Part shown: one piece after another, positions 36,501 to 53,490 of the stretch
Layout: each line of letters opens with the position of its first letter
Numbering within the stretch: position 1 is the first letter of the stretch
DNA from: Xiphophorus maculatus
Taxonomy: Eukaryota; Chordata; Actinopteri; Cyprinodontiformes; Poeciliidae
Assembly: GCF_002775205.1 (NCBI RefSeq)
Contig: NC_036444.1
Coordinates: forward strand, 1,271,501-1,335,500
Reading direction: 5' to 3'
DNA: 64,000 nt
Program-made: the position numbers and the translations under genes
The notes under the pieces: model-generated
What the model was told of the DNA's origin: nothing
Databases searched by the model: none
Seen by the model: the letters and a program-made list of their open reading frames with translations, nothing else

Positions 36501-36917
36501 GGTCCTCTCCGTTTCTCCTGTCTTTATTCCAGATGGCCTATTACCGTCAAACTGGTGAGATGTACATCGGCGGCATCAAGTCCCACAAGTACAACGACAA
36601 CCGCTGTCTGACCGACAGAGGGGAGAAGAAAACCGAGCCGGGTCTGTTCAACTGCAAAGAGGCCATGCAGAAAGGAATGGGGATATACTGGGACTTCACC
36701 CAGGTTCGACTTCAGAACCAGTTCAGACTTACTTCACCGTTCAAACGTAAACTCTTAAGTTTTATTGTTTTTGACCCTTTTTTAAATTTTGTTCCAGGGA
36801 AAAGAGCTGAAGAACCGTCAGACGAAGCGCTGCCTGGAGATGGTGAACAGGGTTCTGGTGATCCAGGAATGCACCGGCCAGCGGTGGAAGATCCAAAACC
36901 TCATTAAAGACTTTTAA
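20203..36917 (+). CDS. galnt8: Polypeptide N-acetylgalactosaminyltransferase 8-like, second tandem copy (11 coding exons, 628 aa)
   Basis: Tandem paralogue of the preceding gene, with the same predicted Golgi role. Exons: 20203-20380, 23659-23992, 24781-24947, 26262-26448, 30205-30402, 31209-31323, 33827-34012, 34985-35122, 35197-35289, 36533-36703, 36798-36917 (stop TAA). All phases agree. Exons 3, 6, 7 and 8 have exactly the same lengths as in copy 1 (167, 115, 186, 138), which proves the shared structure. A membrane helix (about residues 8-25) is followed by a longer stem with predicted coiled coil ([20 protein letters not shown]), GT-A core ([25 protein letters not shown]), metal motif D280-A-H282, YGGENVEL (383-390), and a ricin-type lectin domain from about 502 ending [11 protein letters not shown]. 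Tyr again replaces the usual Trp of WGGEN. Donors of exons 7 and 10 are weak (GTTCGA). Exon 8 protein is about 70% identical to copy 1, so the duplication is not recent. Confidence 0.93.
20939..21018. repeat. AT palindrome-rich (TA)n tract
   Basis: Alternating TATATA with 'tatagagctata' blocks forms extended self-complementary sequence in galnt8 copy 2 intron 1. Confidence 0.8.
21530..21564. repeat. (ATT)n microsatellite
   Basis: About 11 uninterrupted ATT units in galnt8 copy 2 intron 1. Confidence 0.95.
22290..22453 (+). other. GC-rich promoter-like patch with a 31-codon ORF inside galnt8 copy 2 intron 1
   Basis: A short GC-rich island in an AT-rich intron contains aaagATGGCGG (ATG at 22358), a good Kozak and YY1-like context. 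The ORF is 31 codons (starts [13 protein letters not shown]) and ends TAA at 22451-22453. No known protein was recognised. It could be a relic of a promoter or first exon, an alternative start region, or chance. Confidence 0.25.
24045..24200. repeat. Degenerate gagaataaagt-type repeat
   Basis: Repeated variants of 'atacgagaataaagtc' in galnt8 copy 2 intron 2. A related low-complexity block occurs at 45300-45560. Confidence 0.6.
24948..25560 (+). repeat. G-rich minisatellite (GGTTGGTTTGGTTCC-type) starting at a 5' splice site
   Basis: About 610 bases of degenerate ggttggtttggttcctggtt / ggtaccgggttcgggtt units fill the start of galnt8 copy 2 intron 3. The exon 3 donor (24947/24948, G|GTGGGT) merges directly into the array. 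The G-rich strand is the coding strand. Long ORFs on both strands (GWFG or NQPGTKPT repeats) are by-products of a stop-free unit. Confidence 0.95.
27139..28392. mobile_element. Nonautonomous hAT-type element, copy 1 (1254 bp, 8-bp target duplication)
   Basis: It begins TAGGCCTGTCACGATAGC and ends with the imperfect inverse GCGACAGGCCTA. The 8-base duplication agcatacg lies at 27131-27138 and 28393-28400, the size typical of hAT elements. There is no transposase. An internal ORF (27700-27915, 71 codons) is nearly the same as that of copy 2 at 61097-62351. Confidence 0.88.
27700..27915 (+). CDS. Small ORF inside hAT element copy 1, MADF-like C-terminal part
   Basis: This is a 71-codon ORF. Its C-terminal half ([15 protein letters not shown] then KRRSWSEI) resembles the MADF/Myb-SANT-like DNA-binding fold pattern (I..Y......Y.....R..W.EI). 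Copy 2 keeps the same frame for 83 codons. It could be a remnant of a captured or transposon-encoded MADF gene; expression is unknown. Confidence 0.3.
   Translation: MNVTGSQSESQDSPPCFLRGNYGGESQTADTEQPEVQRTLEMICGNNINVYSTCKEYRNDKRRSWSEIVTS
28722..28895. repeat. Fragment of the repeat seen at 35628-36247
   Basis: It shares 'gttgtataactgc', 'gcagccattttt', 'ggggcgtggccag' and 'cttattt' in the same order with 36030-36200. Confidence 0.6.
29395..29784 (+). repeat. 38-bp exact direct repeat flanking a 20-bp tandem repeat
   Basis: The 38 bases at 29395-29432 recur exactly at 29747-29784. Between them, about 29530-29643, the 20-base unit aaccttaatgggtccttaag is repeated nearly six times. All lies in galnt8 copy 2 intron 4. 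Confidence 0.9.
30024..30115 (+). repeat. Minisatellite gcagcaaggcctgcctgcc
   Basis: Two 23-base and two 19-base units plus a partial one. They differ by one cctg step and lie about 90 bases before galnt8 copy 2 exon 5. Confidence 0.9.
31045..31115 (+). repeat. Terminal fragment of the 31735/42830 repeat family
   Basis: 'attgtgctataaaatgg' to 'gcagcccctttaat' matches the right end of the copy near 43230-43290. Confidence 0.5.
31735..32690. mobile_element. Interspersed repeat with a second MITE nested in it
   Basis: The outer repeat (for example 'cagcagcaattagcaaacag', 'gttgggacgacttcctggag', ending 'ctgcccctttaa') is the same as 42830-43290. Here it is split at about 32175 by a different element (32177-32640) beginning gggttgtaatgatacactca with gatac/cgatac-rich ends. 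Neither has a transposase ORF. Location: galnt8 copy 2 intron 6. Confidence 0.65.
35628..36247. mobile_element. TTAAAGG-ended MITE carrying two X-box-like motifs
   Basis: It begins TTAAAGGGCCCCTATGACA and ends CACCTTTAA. It contains GTTACCTAGCAAC twice (35799-35811, 35856-35868), the same 13-mer as the ribc2 promoter motif. Part of it is repeated at 28722-28895. Location: galnt8 copy 2 intron 9. Confidence 0.6.
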
Positions 36918-38640
36918 ACCGACCTGAGGTGCAGCTTTCTGCTCAAAGGCCAACGGGTCATTAAAATGTTAAAGAAAATAATATATATATGTTTTATGAA
37001 TTTATTTTACTGAATATAAAATGGAAACATTTTGTAAATTAGATGAAGGGAGATTAAATATTTATTTTGTTTTCATATCAATAATGTGAGCGTTGGTGCA
37101 TATAAAACCCAACAAATGTCCATTTGCAGCTTTTCTTTAATTAACAGCTGGTTTCACCGTTTTAAAGGAGAAACCGTTATTCTGACGGACCGAATGAAGA
37201 CTTTTGTTACAAAATGCTGTTAAAAAGAAAAAACAACCAAATACTGTTTGGAGAAGTTAAAGGTGAAAACGTTCGTGCTTTATTACCTGAGATGATGTTG
37301 ATGGATAAGAAATCTGGCATTTTTGCTTCAAATAACCTTCGTTACTATGAGAAATTTAATTTGGATTTATTTTTATAAAAGCTGTCCCTGATCAGGAGCA
37401 TTTAAATGTCCGCCTCTTTTAATGTGTTTTTGTTTTTTTTTTATATAGAAAATATGTCAAAGTTTAAAAAGTGTAAAGTTGCTTACATGGTTCTGTTAGT
37501 TTTGGGTTTTTCTTCAGTTCCTGTCTGGCGGCACAGTGCGGCTGAAAGTTCGGTTCAAAAATATATTTTAGTTCTGTGTGAAAATAAAACTTTAAAAGTT
37601 ACAGTTTGATTATTTTATTACTAAAATGACAGCAAAGCTGCAGTTGTTTCATTTTGGAGTGAAAAAAATGTTTTCACAAACTTCAGTCATATGTTTCTGT
37701 AATATAATAGTTAAATTGACATTTGTACATTTTTAAGAATTATCACTTTTCAAGAAAACTGAAGTTCAGATGGTGGAAAGACATTTGTGAAAAAAACTAC
37801 AAAAAATAGTGAAATAATAAATGAAATATCAATGCACATTTCATAGTTACAACTTAAAATTTAGAAAAATGTTTATCAGAAATATGACTGAAAAGATTCA
37901 GAGATTTTCTTTGAAATTTTTTGATTTCATACCAGAAAATATTGAATCAAATATTGAAAAATGGATATTTTTTCTCACAATTTTAAGACTTTCATATCAG
38001 AAGCTTGAGATTAATTTAATTTATTTTCCTGAAATGAATGGAAAATTCTGTTTTTTAAAAAATTTATTTTATTCCACTAATCTGACTTTTAACATCAGAA
38101 AATTTCACTGTTTTTTGTTTTCTTGATTTTTTTTTATCTCAATCTGAGGGTTTTGAAGAACTCATTATAAGGAGATTATTGCCAGTTAAAATGTATTTGT
38201 TTTAAGATCAATTGATGGCGATAACAAAAGGAAGTGGGATTTCCAAAGTAAAACATTCAAATAAATGTGCATAGAGAATAGTTGTGAAATTTTTAGGAGT
38301 TAAAAAATGCTCTACTACCAATCAATTCAAAACAGTGAATAATAAATAGAATAATATTGTTTGCAGCTTTAATTTAATGTAGACCGCCATGAAAAAATAT
38401 TTTTTATTTATTGAAAGGATTTTTACTTTTTTTTTTCTTCCGGCTCCTTTTTGATTTGTGTACGGTGAGTAATTTAAGAGTAAAATTGGTTAAATCAAGA
38501 GAATGAGCTGATGAAATGAACTTCTTCCTTCCTCCGACTGTATGAGTTCTTCCCACACCTGGAAACCGGGAAAACGGAACTTTTACGGTGGAAGTTTTGA
38601 GATGTTGTAAAACTCTCTGTCACCCCTAGTGTTCAGATTT
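36918..38640. other. galnt8 copy 2 3' UTR and intergenic gap
   Basis: AT-rich. Candidate poly(A) signals are ATTAAA at 36960-36965 and AATAAA at 37583-37588; which is used cannot be told. No gene was recognised in the rest; the 101-codon AT-rich ORF near 37821 has no protein-like features. Confidence 0.5.
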
Positions 38641-38730
38641 GGCCTAGTTGCCCCTCACAACATGGCGGACGCGTAACCGGATACAACGGAGCAGCTGCGG
38701 CGTCGTTTTCCGTAAGCTCGTGAATCTCTT

Positions 38731-38743
38731 GTTACCTAGCAAC
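38731..38743 (+). promoter_or_regulatory. ribc2: RFX X-box in ribc2 proximal promoter/5' UTR
   Basis: GTTACCTAGCAAC fits the X-box consensus GTNRCC-N(0-3)-RGYAAC with a one-base spacer. It lies 53 bases upstream of the ribc2 ATG (38796). RFX factors drive cilia genes through such sites, which fits a ciliary product. Just upstream, aacATGGCGGac (ATG at 38662) looks like a YY1 site or the start of a 4-codon upstream ORF. Confidence 0.75.
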
Positions 38744-38795
38744 CAGTTTGTTTTCAGTGTGAGAGAAGAAGGTGAAGGCTGCTTCCGAGTCAGAA

Positions 38796-41700
38796 ATGTT
38801 TCAGGTGGAGTTGCCTCGCGAACGAAAAGCCAGAGAGAGCGTGGAGCGGCGCCGGAACTACGAGGCGGACAGGCGGGAGAGGATTTTTAATGATAAATTC
38901 AGGACTATTGGGGTGAGTTTCTGCTAGAGCAGAGGATAAAATGGCACCGGCGCTAAATATTGACCGTTTTATGGCTTACTGCCCAGGGCCAGAGGGTCCA
39001 GGGGGCGCCACAAGCGCAATAAAATCATCTTTCAACTACCAAGAGTCTTGGACAACTTCTGGCTGATAAGGCTGAGTTCTGCTGTATCAAAGCTCCTTAT
39101 TTGATGCAAAATTAAAAGAAAATCTAACTTTAAATTGACCTTGAAGCTAAATATTGATAGCATTGGATAGCTACACCTTAGATTAAAATCTGGATTAGAT
39201 TATCATTAACCGCAGGAACTTTAAAAGCTTTGCTATACGTCAGTGAGAACAATGGTTGTTTTTGATGTGTGATGATCCACTGATCCGGTTCACAGGTAGA
39301 TAAAGAAGCTTTAGATCTGCAGGTGATAGAGAAGCTGAGAAGAAAAGCAGAATTAAAAAATCAAGAAGACGCTCACGGTGAGTAAATGACCTGCTTCAGC
39401 CTTTAAAGCTGCAGTATTTAACATTTATTAAATATTTTTTGCATATTTGTCTAAACTGTCTCTGTATCGTGACGGTACCATGAGCTGCTCTGCCTTCTCC
39501 CATGGCGAACGAGAAACAACCAATCAGAACCAGAAGGAGGAACTTAGCGCTGTCAATCATGCCTGTGTGCACTGCTCCTGTGTTTCTCCACCATTAGCAC
39601 ATTCAGCAACACGTACACGGGAATGATTGACAGCACTATGACCCTCCCCGGGCTCTGATTGGTTGTTTTTGGTTGCATTTCTTCAGACTGCCTGTTCACA
39701 GAGTATCTGTCAGGTGGGGGTGATGTGGACTTAATATTTTAAAGATACTATTGATAACGTTAAAAATGATGTTAAAACTATTCCTTATTTATTAGGTAAG
39801 TGTATTAATAGCTGAACAAACACAAATATTGTTCCTGAAAAAGCTCCTGTCTGAAAGAGGCTTCTTCCTCATAGAGTGGTTGATGTCACTAAACATTTAA
39901 TCAAACATTTAATCATATTTTCAAATTTACTGATATTTTGATGCTCTGGTGGAACAAAAAGTGAAGAAAATAGCAAAAATTAACATTTCTGATCGTACTG
40001 TCACTAGTTTTTAATTTATTCATCATAACTGAAATTTATCATGACAATGATGAATTATTCACATTAATTAATGCCCCCATCATCACAACATGGTGATGGT
40101 TTTAATTATTATGTAAAATCAGAGTTTTATATTGCAGCTTTAATTAGAGCATATTTATGAAAAATGATTCAATTATGACAGTAACCTTACGTAACGTTTT
40201 TGTTTCTCAACAGATGCTGATGTGCAGCAGTACAACCGAGCAGCGTGCCTCCTCCAGAGGCGGCAGGAGAAGGCGGACCGCTCGGCGCACCAGGCCCGAG
40301 CCGCGTTCTGGCACCAGAACCAGAATCTTCAGAGCCGCCGCGACTTCGACCTCAACGACCCGGACGCCCTGAAGAAAACCGAGTCCCAGATGGTTCTGCC
40401 GGGCCTGTTGGGCGAGGACCCGGAGGCCGGCAGCCGGCAGCAGAGGCAGCAGGAGCAGCTGAGGGACTGGCTGTTGCAGCAGAAGAACGAGCTGCAGCAG
40501 AAACGGCTGCAGATGAAGATCGACGGTGAGCGGGCGTTAAGCTGCAGGAGGAAACTTTCAGAAACAAAATACGTTTTTACAGATTTGTTAAAACGTTCGG
40601 CATGTCTGGACAGTTTAATAGAGACAGATAATCTGTGAAAAGAAAGATCTCTCCTGAGCTACCGTCAAACAGAGCCAGAAGGAGGGGCTTACTGCTGTCA
40701 ATCAAACATATATACACGCTGCTAAATATACTAATGATGGAGAAACAACTCACTGTTACAGGAAAACCGTTTATCTGCTGTCATTGATGGCCGTGCTAAC
40801 TAGCCTAGCATTAGCTGTGCTGCAACACAGAGGAGAGCAGGAGGACTCACAATAGTAACAGCGCAGCACTATTCTGCAACAGCATCACAAATGATCAATA
40901 ATGCGTTTGGCAACAGCGTGTCACTATTTGGTGACGTCATCAACATGTTTGACAACAGCGTCATAATAATTTCCAATATTGTCACAATATTCTGCAATGG
41001 CATCAAAATCCGTTTGGCTGCAGCGATGCAACATTGTTGGTAAGCGCTGCAGCATTCAGCTATTCAGCTGCAGCGCAGGAACAGCGTTGTGCTATTCTGT
41101 GGCAGGAATTTGATTGACAGCGCTAAGACCCGCCTCCAGACTCTGATTGGTTTATTTCCACAGATTATCTGTCTTATACTGATAGTGACAGATTCAACAA
41201 ATATGTAATAAGACATTATTTGTAAAAAGTTACATGCTGCAGCTTTAAATTGTGCGTTAGCGCGGCGACGTTGACGGTTCTGTTCGTCGGTTAGCGCTGC
41301 TCGACGACCAGAACAGAGAGGAAATGGGCCGCAGAGCCATGGAGCTCCAGAACCTGGAGATGGCGAAGAGAAAAGCCGACCTCATCAACGACGCAAACTA
41401 CAACGTAGCAAAGGTCAGACGTCTCCCCTCACTCATGACCAAAGGTGGAAACGATTAACTGTGATTAATTGAATATTAATCATCAACTCATTTAGTCATC
41501 GATTAATAATTAACTGGAGTAATACAGACTAAAAACGGCCATTTTCTGAAATACTAAAACAGTCAGAGCAGTAATCAACCAAACCTGTATAAAACTATAA
41601 ACATTTTGCATTTAAGATTAAAAAACTTATTTTTCTGTAAATCTGTTCTACCTGGCAGGTTTAGCTTTAACAAATCTAAAATTAGTCACATTTTCATCCT

Positions 41701-43632
41701 TTAATATATTCCTTAGAGTGTATTAAAAGGCTTTATTGGGTAAATAAAAAATATGCAAGAAAAAATTTCAATTATTCAACCACTTGAGCTTATTTATAAA
41801 TTCAAAGACATTAAGAAAATGCTAACAAACAAATAATTACATAACTTTTTAAACAAGAAAATAAATATTGTATTGCCTAAAACGTAATAACAGCATTCCT
41901 TTAGCGAACGTTTGGTCATTTGTAGCAAAGGATTCATCTGCAGAAAAAACATCCACATGTGAAAAGTTCGGGCCTTTCTGCTGGACTGAACATCAGTATA
42001 AATCAGAACTGATCTGGTGATTATATTTTATTGATAATTGGATGGAAAAAGGCGCTTAATATGAGATTTTTACAGAATTTGAACCAGGTGGAGCTAAAAC
42101 TGTTTTTTTTTCATCTTAAATGCAAAACATGTAAAGTTTGGTTTGCAGTTTTTGTTTGAAAGTTTCAGGCGGAGTTACTTCTTTATTTTCTGTTTTTCTC
42201 AACAAGCTTGAGGAGAAAATGAACCGGGAACGGGAGCAGCGTGAGGACGTCGCTCTGAGCGCCCTGAGCATCCCCGCCCTCTATCCCGGCGCCAACAGGA
42301 AGGATCCTGCAGAGACGCAGCAGCAGGTCACCCAGTTCCAGCTGCGGCAGGTTCTGGAGAAGAAGGTAGGAACCCGCCTGAACCCGATCCGTCCAGCTGA
42401 AGACAAATCGGGTTCAGGCGGGTATCGGATCCGGAGTTAGAACGTGCCGATCCACGTTTTCACTTCTGATATCTGAGGTTTAGTATCGGATCCGATAACA
42501 ATGAATTAAAACGTTTCTTTGGTCTTAACTAGCCATGTTTTGAAGAATAATATTGCTTACATTATTGTAATATTGTAGACTTTATGATTTACTTTATTTA
42601 TTTTGGATATTTAAAATGTTTTCCAGTTCCAGTGTTATATGTTCATTAGAATTTAAAGTTTATTCTTGACAATTTGTTCTTGCATTATTGTGCCCTTTTC
42701 CTTAGATTACTGCAAAATGGTCTCAAAACAATATAATCATTTATCGTAATAACTTCTGGAACAATTTATCGTCCAAAAAAATTTGTAATTATGACAGGCA
42801 GAAAGGGAATGTTATGTAAAAAATACATTTTTTTAGCTTCAAGTCAAATTTTAATGTTTTTTCCTCATCAAAACCAAACCTGGAGTGTTGCTTTGATTCT
42901 TTAGTCTCCATGGCAACCATTCAGCTGTTCAAAATGCCTCGGTGGACCTAGCCCCGCCTTCGAGGCGCAGCTCCTTCAGACTAGCCAGCAGCAATTGGCA
43001 AACAGCTGCTGAGCTCCTTGTAGGAGCTGCTGCTCAGAGCAACGCTGGTAAAAACGTTAAAGGGTTAATAGAGGAGCCATGTTGGGACGACTTCCTGGAG
43101 GCGGAGCTTCAGAAAGAGCAGGAGCTTCTTAAAGAGACAGAGGCCCAATTTCAAGGTGTTAAATCAGAAAGTCAAATTTCTTTTAAGTCACATTTGATAT
43201 ACTCAGGATTTTTTAAGAGCTGACAGTAACATAGTTTGATTTTGCTATGAAGTGGCTCTATGTGCCTGGAAAACACGATCCTGCCCCTTTAACATCGCGT
43301 GGGTGCGTCTGTGCTGCAGAGGCTGGAGATGGAGAGGAAGCAGAGGGAGGAGAACCAGAACCGGCTCCTGCTGGACTCGGCCCGCAGCGCCCTGCTGCTA
43401 GAGCGGCTGCAGGAGAAGCAGAACAAGCAGCTGAGGAAACACCTGGACAGCGTCAACGCTCAGCTGGCCCAGATCCGGCTGCAGGAGTCAGTGGCGTCCG
43501 CAGAGCCCTGACCGGCGCCTCCTCACCGCAGACTGACGCTTTCTCTCTCGTCTTGTTTCCAGGACGCCAGACCTGAAGAGGGGGCGGATCGACGACGTCT
43601 TCTTCACCCAGTTCAACACCTGCAGCAGATGA
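38796..43632 (+). CDS. ribc2: RIB43A-like with coiled-coils protein 2 (7 exons, 341 aa)
   Basis: RIB43A-family proteins are filamentous inner proteins of axonemal doublet microtubules. Exons: 38796-38912, 39296-39377, 40214-40525, 41295-41413, 42207-42365, 43320-43486, 43563-43632 (stop TGA). All phases agree. The product is charged and helical throughout (ERRRNYEADRRERIF, QQRQQEQLRDWLLQQKNEL, RLQEKQNKQLRKHLDS) with the family hallmarks DFDLNDPDALKK and the conserved C-terminus FFTQFNTCSR. These fit RIBC2 better than RIBC1. The exon 6 donor is GA|GTCAGT; using it instead of reading on to an early TGA restores the conserved C-terminus. Introns 2 and 3 each hold a TTAA-ended MITE; intron 5 holds another repeat. 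The X-box upstream supports ciliary expression. Confidence 0.92.
39403..40143. mobile_element. TTAA-ended MITE, copy 3
   Basis: It begins TTAAAGCTGCAGTATTTAAC and ends GCAGCTTTAA, filling most of ribc2 intron 2. It is longer than copies 1 and 2, with unrelated sequence in its right half, perhaps from a further insertion. Confidence 0.7.
40537..41248. mobile_element. TTAA-ended MITE, copy 4
   Basis: It begins TTAAGCTGCAGGAGGAAACT 12 bases after the ribc2 exon 3 end and ends ATGCTGCAGCTTTAA, 46 bases before exon 4. Intron 3 is therefore almost wholly MITE. It has an internal AT-poor expansion with repeated 'gcaacagcg'-like phrases. Confidence 0.7.
42480..42800 (+). repeat. hAT-like MITE fragment
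   Basis: 'tggtcttaactagccat', 'gttccagtgttatatgttc', 'tcgtaataacttctggaac' and 'aatttatcgtcc' occur in the same order at 47850-48095. Confidence 0.6.
42830..43290 (+). repeat. Interspersed repeat, full copy of the 31735 family
   Basis: About 90% similar by eye to 31735-32160 through 'tccatggcaacca', 'ctagccccgcctt', 'ggagctgctgctcagagc' and 'agaaagagcaggagcttctt'. It ends about 30 bases before ribc2 exon 6. Confidence 0.7.
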
Positions 43633-43684
43633 CGCAGGATGACATCACAGCGCCGCGCCGCGAGACGATCAAACATTAAACTCA

Positions 43685-43690
43685 AATAAA
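43685..43690 (+). promoter_or_regulatory. ribc2: ribc2 poly(A) signal AATAAA
   Basis: AATAAA lies 53 bases after the ribc2 stop codon; the 3' UTR is short. Confidence 0.7.
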
Positions 43691-44063
43691 CTGTTTCCAA
43701 TTTATTTTCACACAAGAACAATCCACAAAATGTTTAGATCAACTTTACTGCTTTGCAATTAAATAATTCAACTATTCAACAAAATCAGCAACAAAAAAAC
43801 TTTTTTCTTGCTAAATTACAGATGGGATCTCAACGGCAAAGATACTTATAGTTTTTAATTTGTTCTTCAAACATCAGAGTGGAGAAAAGTTTTATTCTAG
43901 TCATTCAGCTTTCCAGAGTTTCTCTGATCATTCATGCAGCGTCTTTAGAAAAACTAGCACAACGTCTCTGACACTCCAACTGCTTTTAGCACAACAATAA
44001 TCACGACCAGAAAAACCCTTAATACTAAAGTGGCTGGAGGAAAAATCATCAGCAGTGTCAGTG

Positions 44064-44592
44064 TAGGCCTGTCACAGCAACCAGTCAGTAAACAGCTTGA
44101 TAAATTAAAATGAGCTTCTTCTGTTGGACAAGAATCATTAAAGATGTGCTGCATCTGACTCCCACTACAACGTCCATTTTTTCTTTTTACAAAAGTGTTT
44201 CCTGCCACTTTTGCCTGTTTTCCCTGTCAATTTCATTAACATTTTTATTTAGTTTTTAAACTTTTACTTTACCAATATAAAAACCCGCTGAGATTTAAAA
44301 CCTATTTTTAAAGGAGAAGCAGATCTGACACAAAATGGTTAAATGATTAATTTTTCAAACCCAATTTGGGCTACAGACATTCATAATCCATTTTAATTAT
44401 TTCTTTATTTTTGATATTTAAAAGTTCCAGTGTTAAATGTTCTTCAGAAATTTTACTTTTTCTTACATTTGATAGGATGTACTTGCATTAATATGCCATT
44501 ATTACTATAATAGTTGAAATGGTTTCAAAATGACAATATTATCGTTTATTTCTTTTAATTAACTGGAAAATTAGTTTTTTGTGACAGACCTA
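44064..44592. mobile_element. Short hAT-like element between ribc2 and ada2
   Basis: It begins TAGGCCTGTCACAGCAAC and ends TTTGTGACAGACCTA, inverted ends like those of the 1.25-kb hAT elements. There is no clear 8-bp duplication and no ORF. It fills most of the gap between the converging genes. Confidence 0.65.
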
Positions 44593-44747
44593 ATTAATCA
44601 TCAGAATAATTGTTAAATCGACAACTAAAATAATCATTAGCTGCAGCAATAGTGCCGGTCCAGGGATCAGATAATCAATAGTTTCACATTTTCTATTGAA
44701 AATAATCAATATTTCCCCTGATTTAAATGAAGCAGCAGCTGTTTGGG

Positions 44748-44753
44748 TTTATT
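44748..44753 (-). promoter_or_regulatory. ada2: ada2 poly(A) signal
   Basis: The minus strand reads AATAAA 111 bases after the ada2 stop codon. Confidence 0.6.
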
Positions 44754-44863
44754 TCTGTAAAAAAAAAAAAAAAAGGATGAATGTGTTGAGGATCATCTGT
44801 TTCAGTGGAACAGCTGGAAAAAATTCAATGTGACAGAAAAACGTTCTAGTTGGTCTTCAGAAA

Positions 44864-51944
<7,081 letters not shown>

Positions 51945-52549
51945 CCTCTGACATCCGGAGAGAAAAAATTTAAATAGAAATACAATAATTTCTGTATTTA
52001 TTGAAGCATTTCAGAGTCAAACACATATTTAGCTTTAACCCACCAGACTGAGACTTACAGGTCAAGTCTGCAGGTGTAGCTCCAAACATTTTTACCCATC
52101 AGCCCCCTTGTGGTAAATTTGTCTATTTAATGTCTATTTTAGTTTCAGTTAACTTTTTTAATCAATGAGTAAGAGCAAAATAAGTCATAAGTAAAAAGTT
52201 TTTCTACGTAAGACATTGCTTTTATCTGGGGAAAACAAGATAAATGTGTTGCACAAACGAAACATTTTGTTATGCAAATGTTTCACTGTTACAATGACAA
52301 AAACATTTCTATTCTGGGATTTCATTAAAAACTTACATTTATCTCAGTAATCTATCCACGGTACTTCATGACCTATTTTTAACCTTTTCCTTTCACTGAA
52401 CTTTCCTCTCCTGTGCATGGATACAGCACTCTGAACAGTCATCTTCTTTAACAGTCATCGGCTTTAGCTAATATTCTGATCATTTTGTTTTCATTGCCAG
52501 GGAGCCACAAAAGCAATCAATACTTAAAATACCTTGTTATTATCAAATT

Positions 52550-52860
52550 CCAATCAATCAAATTTTATTTGTTTAGGACATTTCAGCAGGAAGGCATTTC
52601 AAAGTGCTTTACATCATAAAAACACAAAGTCATGCAACATAGAATCAACAATCAAAACACGACATTAAGTCCAGATCCATCATTACATTCGCGACTGATT
52701 ACGTTTCAAAAGCAACTCTAACCAGGTGGGTTTTAGTCGAGGTTTAAAGGAAGTCAGTGTTTCAGCTGTTTTACAGTTTGTTCCAGATTTGTGGTGCATA
52801 GAAGCTGAAAGCTGCTTCTCCTCGTTTGGTTCTGGTTCTGTGGATGCAGAGCAGAACCAG
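52550..52860 (-). repeat. GATT-tailed retroelement 3' end, inverted copy
   Basis: It begins with the inverted tail (ccaatcaatcaaattttatt) and continues 'catttcaaagtgctttacat', the reverse of the 4848-5056 copy. It extends further into the element (to about 'agctgcttctcctcgtttgg'). Location: ada2 5' intron. Confidence 0.65.
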
Positions 52861-53295
52861 AACCAGAACCAGAGGGTTCTGGAAGGTTGATGCAACAACA
52901 ACAGATCTTGAACGTAAAGTGGTTCTAAGCCGTTTCTTATTAATGTTACTATCATCATTATTATTATTACTGTTTATATTAATATTAATGATATTTATAT
53001 TATTCATATTGATATTATTACTCATTCTTTTTTCTTTTTTCACATTAGTGGGTTTTATTTATCTGGACTGAGGATAAAATGTCGGTTTAACAGTAACGGC
53101 AGCAGAAACAAACAGAACCGCTGCTTGTGTTTACGGAACTGGACTCATCACATAAAAGTTAAATTCTCCTCACATGCAGCAAACAACCAGCTTAAAAGCA
53201 GAATCAGCCGATAATTAACAAGTTCAGAAGCTGGAAAGCTGGAGGGAAACGTCGCTGTTTGAAGACACAAAGGGGATAAATAAATGTGACATTAC

Positions 53296-53490
53296 CTGGT
53301 TGAGTTAGCGGCTTCTGTCGGGCAGCAGGTGGGGGAACTAAAGCTCCGCGGGAAGCTGTGGGTCACTTCGGCAGTAAAGAGGATTTACCCACGGACACGG
53401 CGACGGACAAAGCTGTTTTCTCCACTTTCTGACGAGCGGCCACAAATAAACACGCTGCTAAACCCACAGCGGGCAGAACCTTCTCCCTGA
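53296..53490 (-). promoter_or_regulatory. ada2: ada2 noncoding first exon and promoter region
   Basis: A GC-rich stretch lies in AT-rich surroundings. On the minus strand a good donor (CAACCAG|GTAATG, exon end 53296) pairs with the acceptor ending 7 to 8 bases before the ATG (GATGTCAG|AGGATGG, near 51947). The 5' limit and transcription start are not visible. Confidence 0.55.

Noticed and set aside
37821-38126. 101-codon ORF downstream of galnt8 copy 2
   Set aside because: Its Phe/Lys/Ile/Asn-rich composition follows from AT-rich DNA; no start context or similarity.
43488-43511. Reading ribc2 exon 6 on to the TGA after ASAEP as the natural C-terminus
   Set aside because: Using the GTCAGT donor at 43487 restores the conserved FFTQFNTCSR end in the next exon in correct phase.
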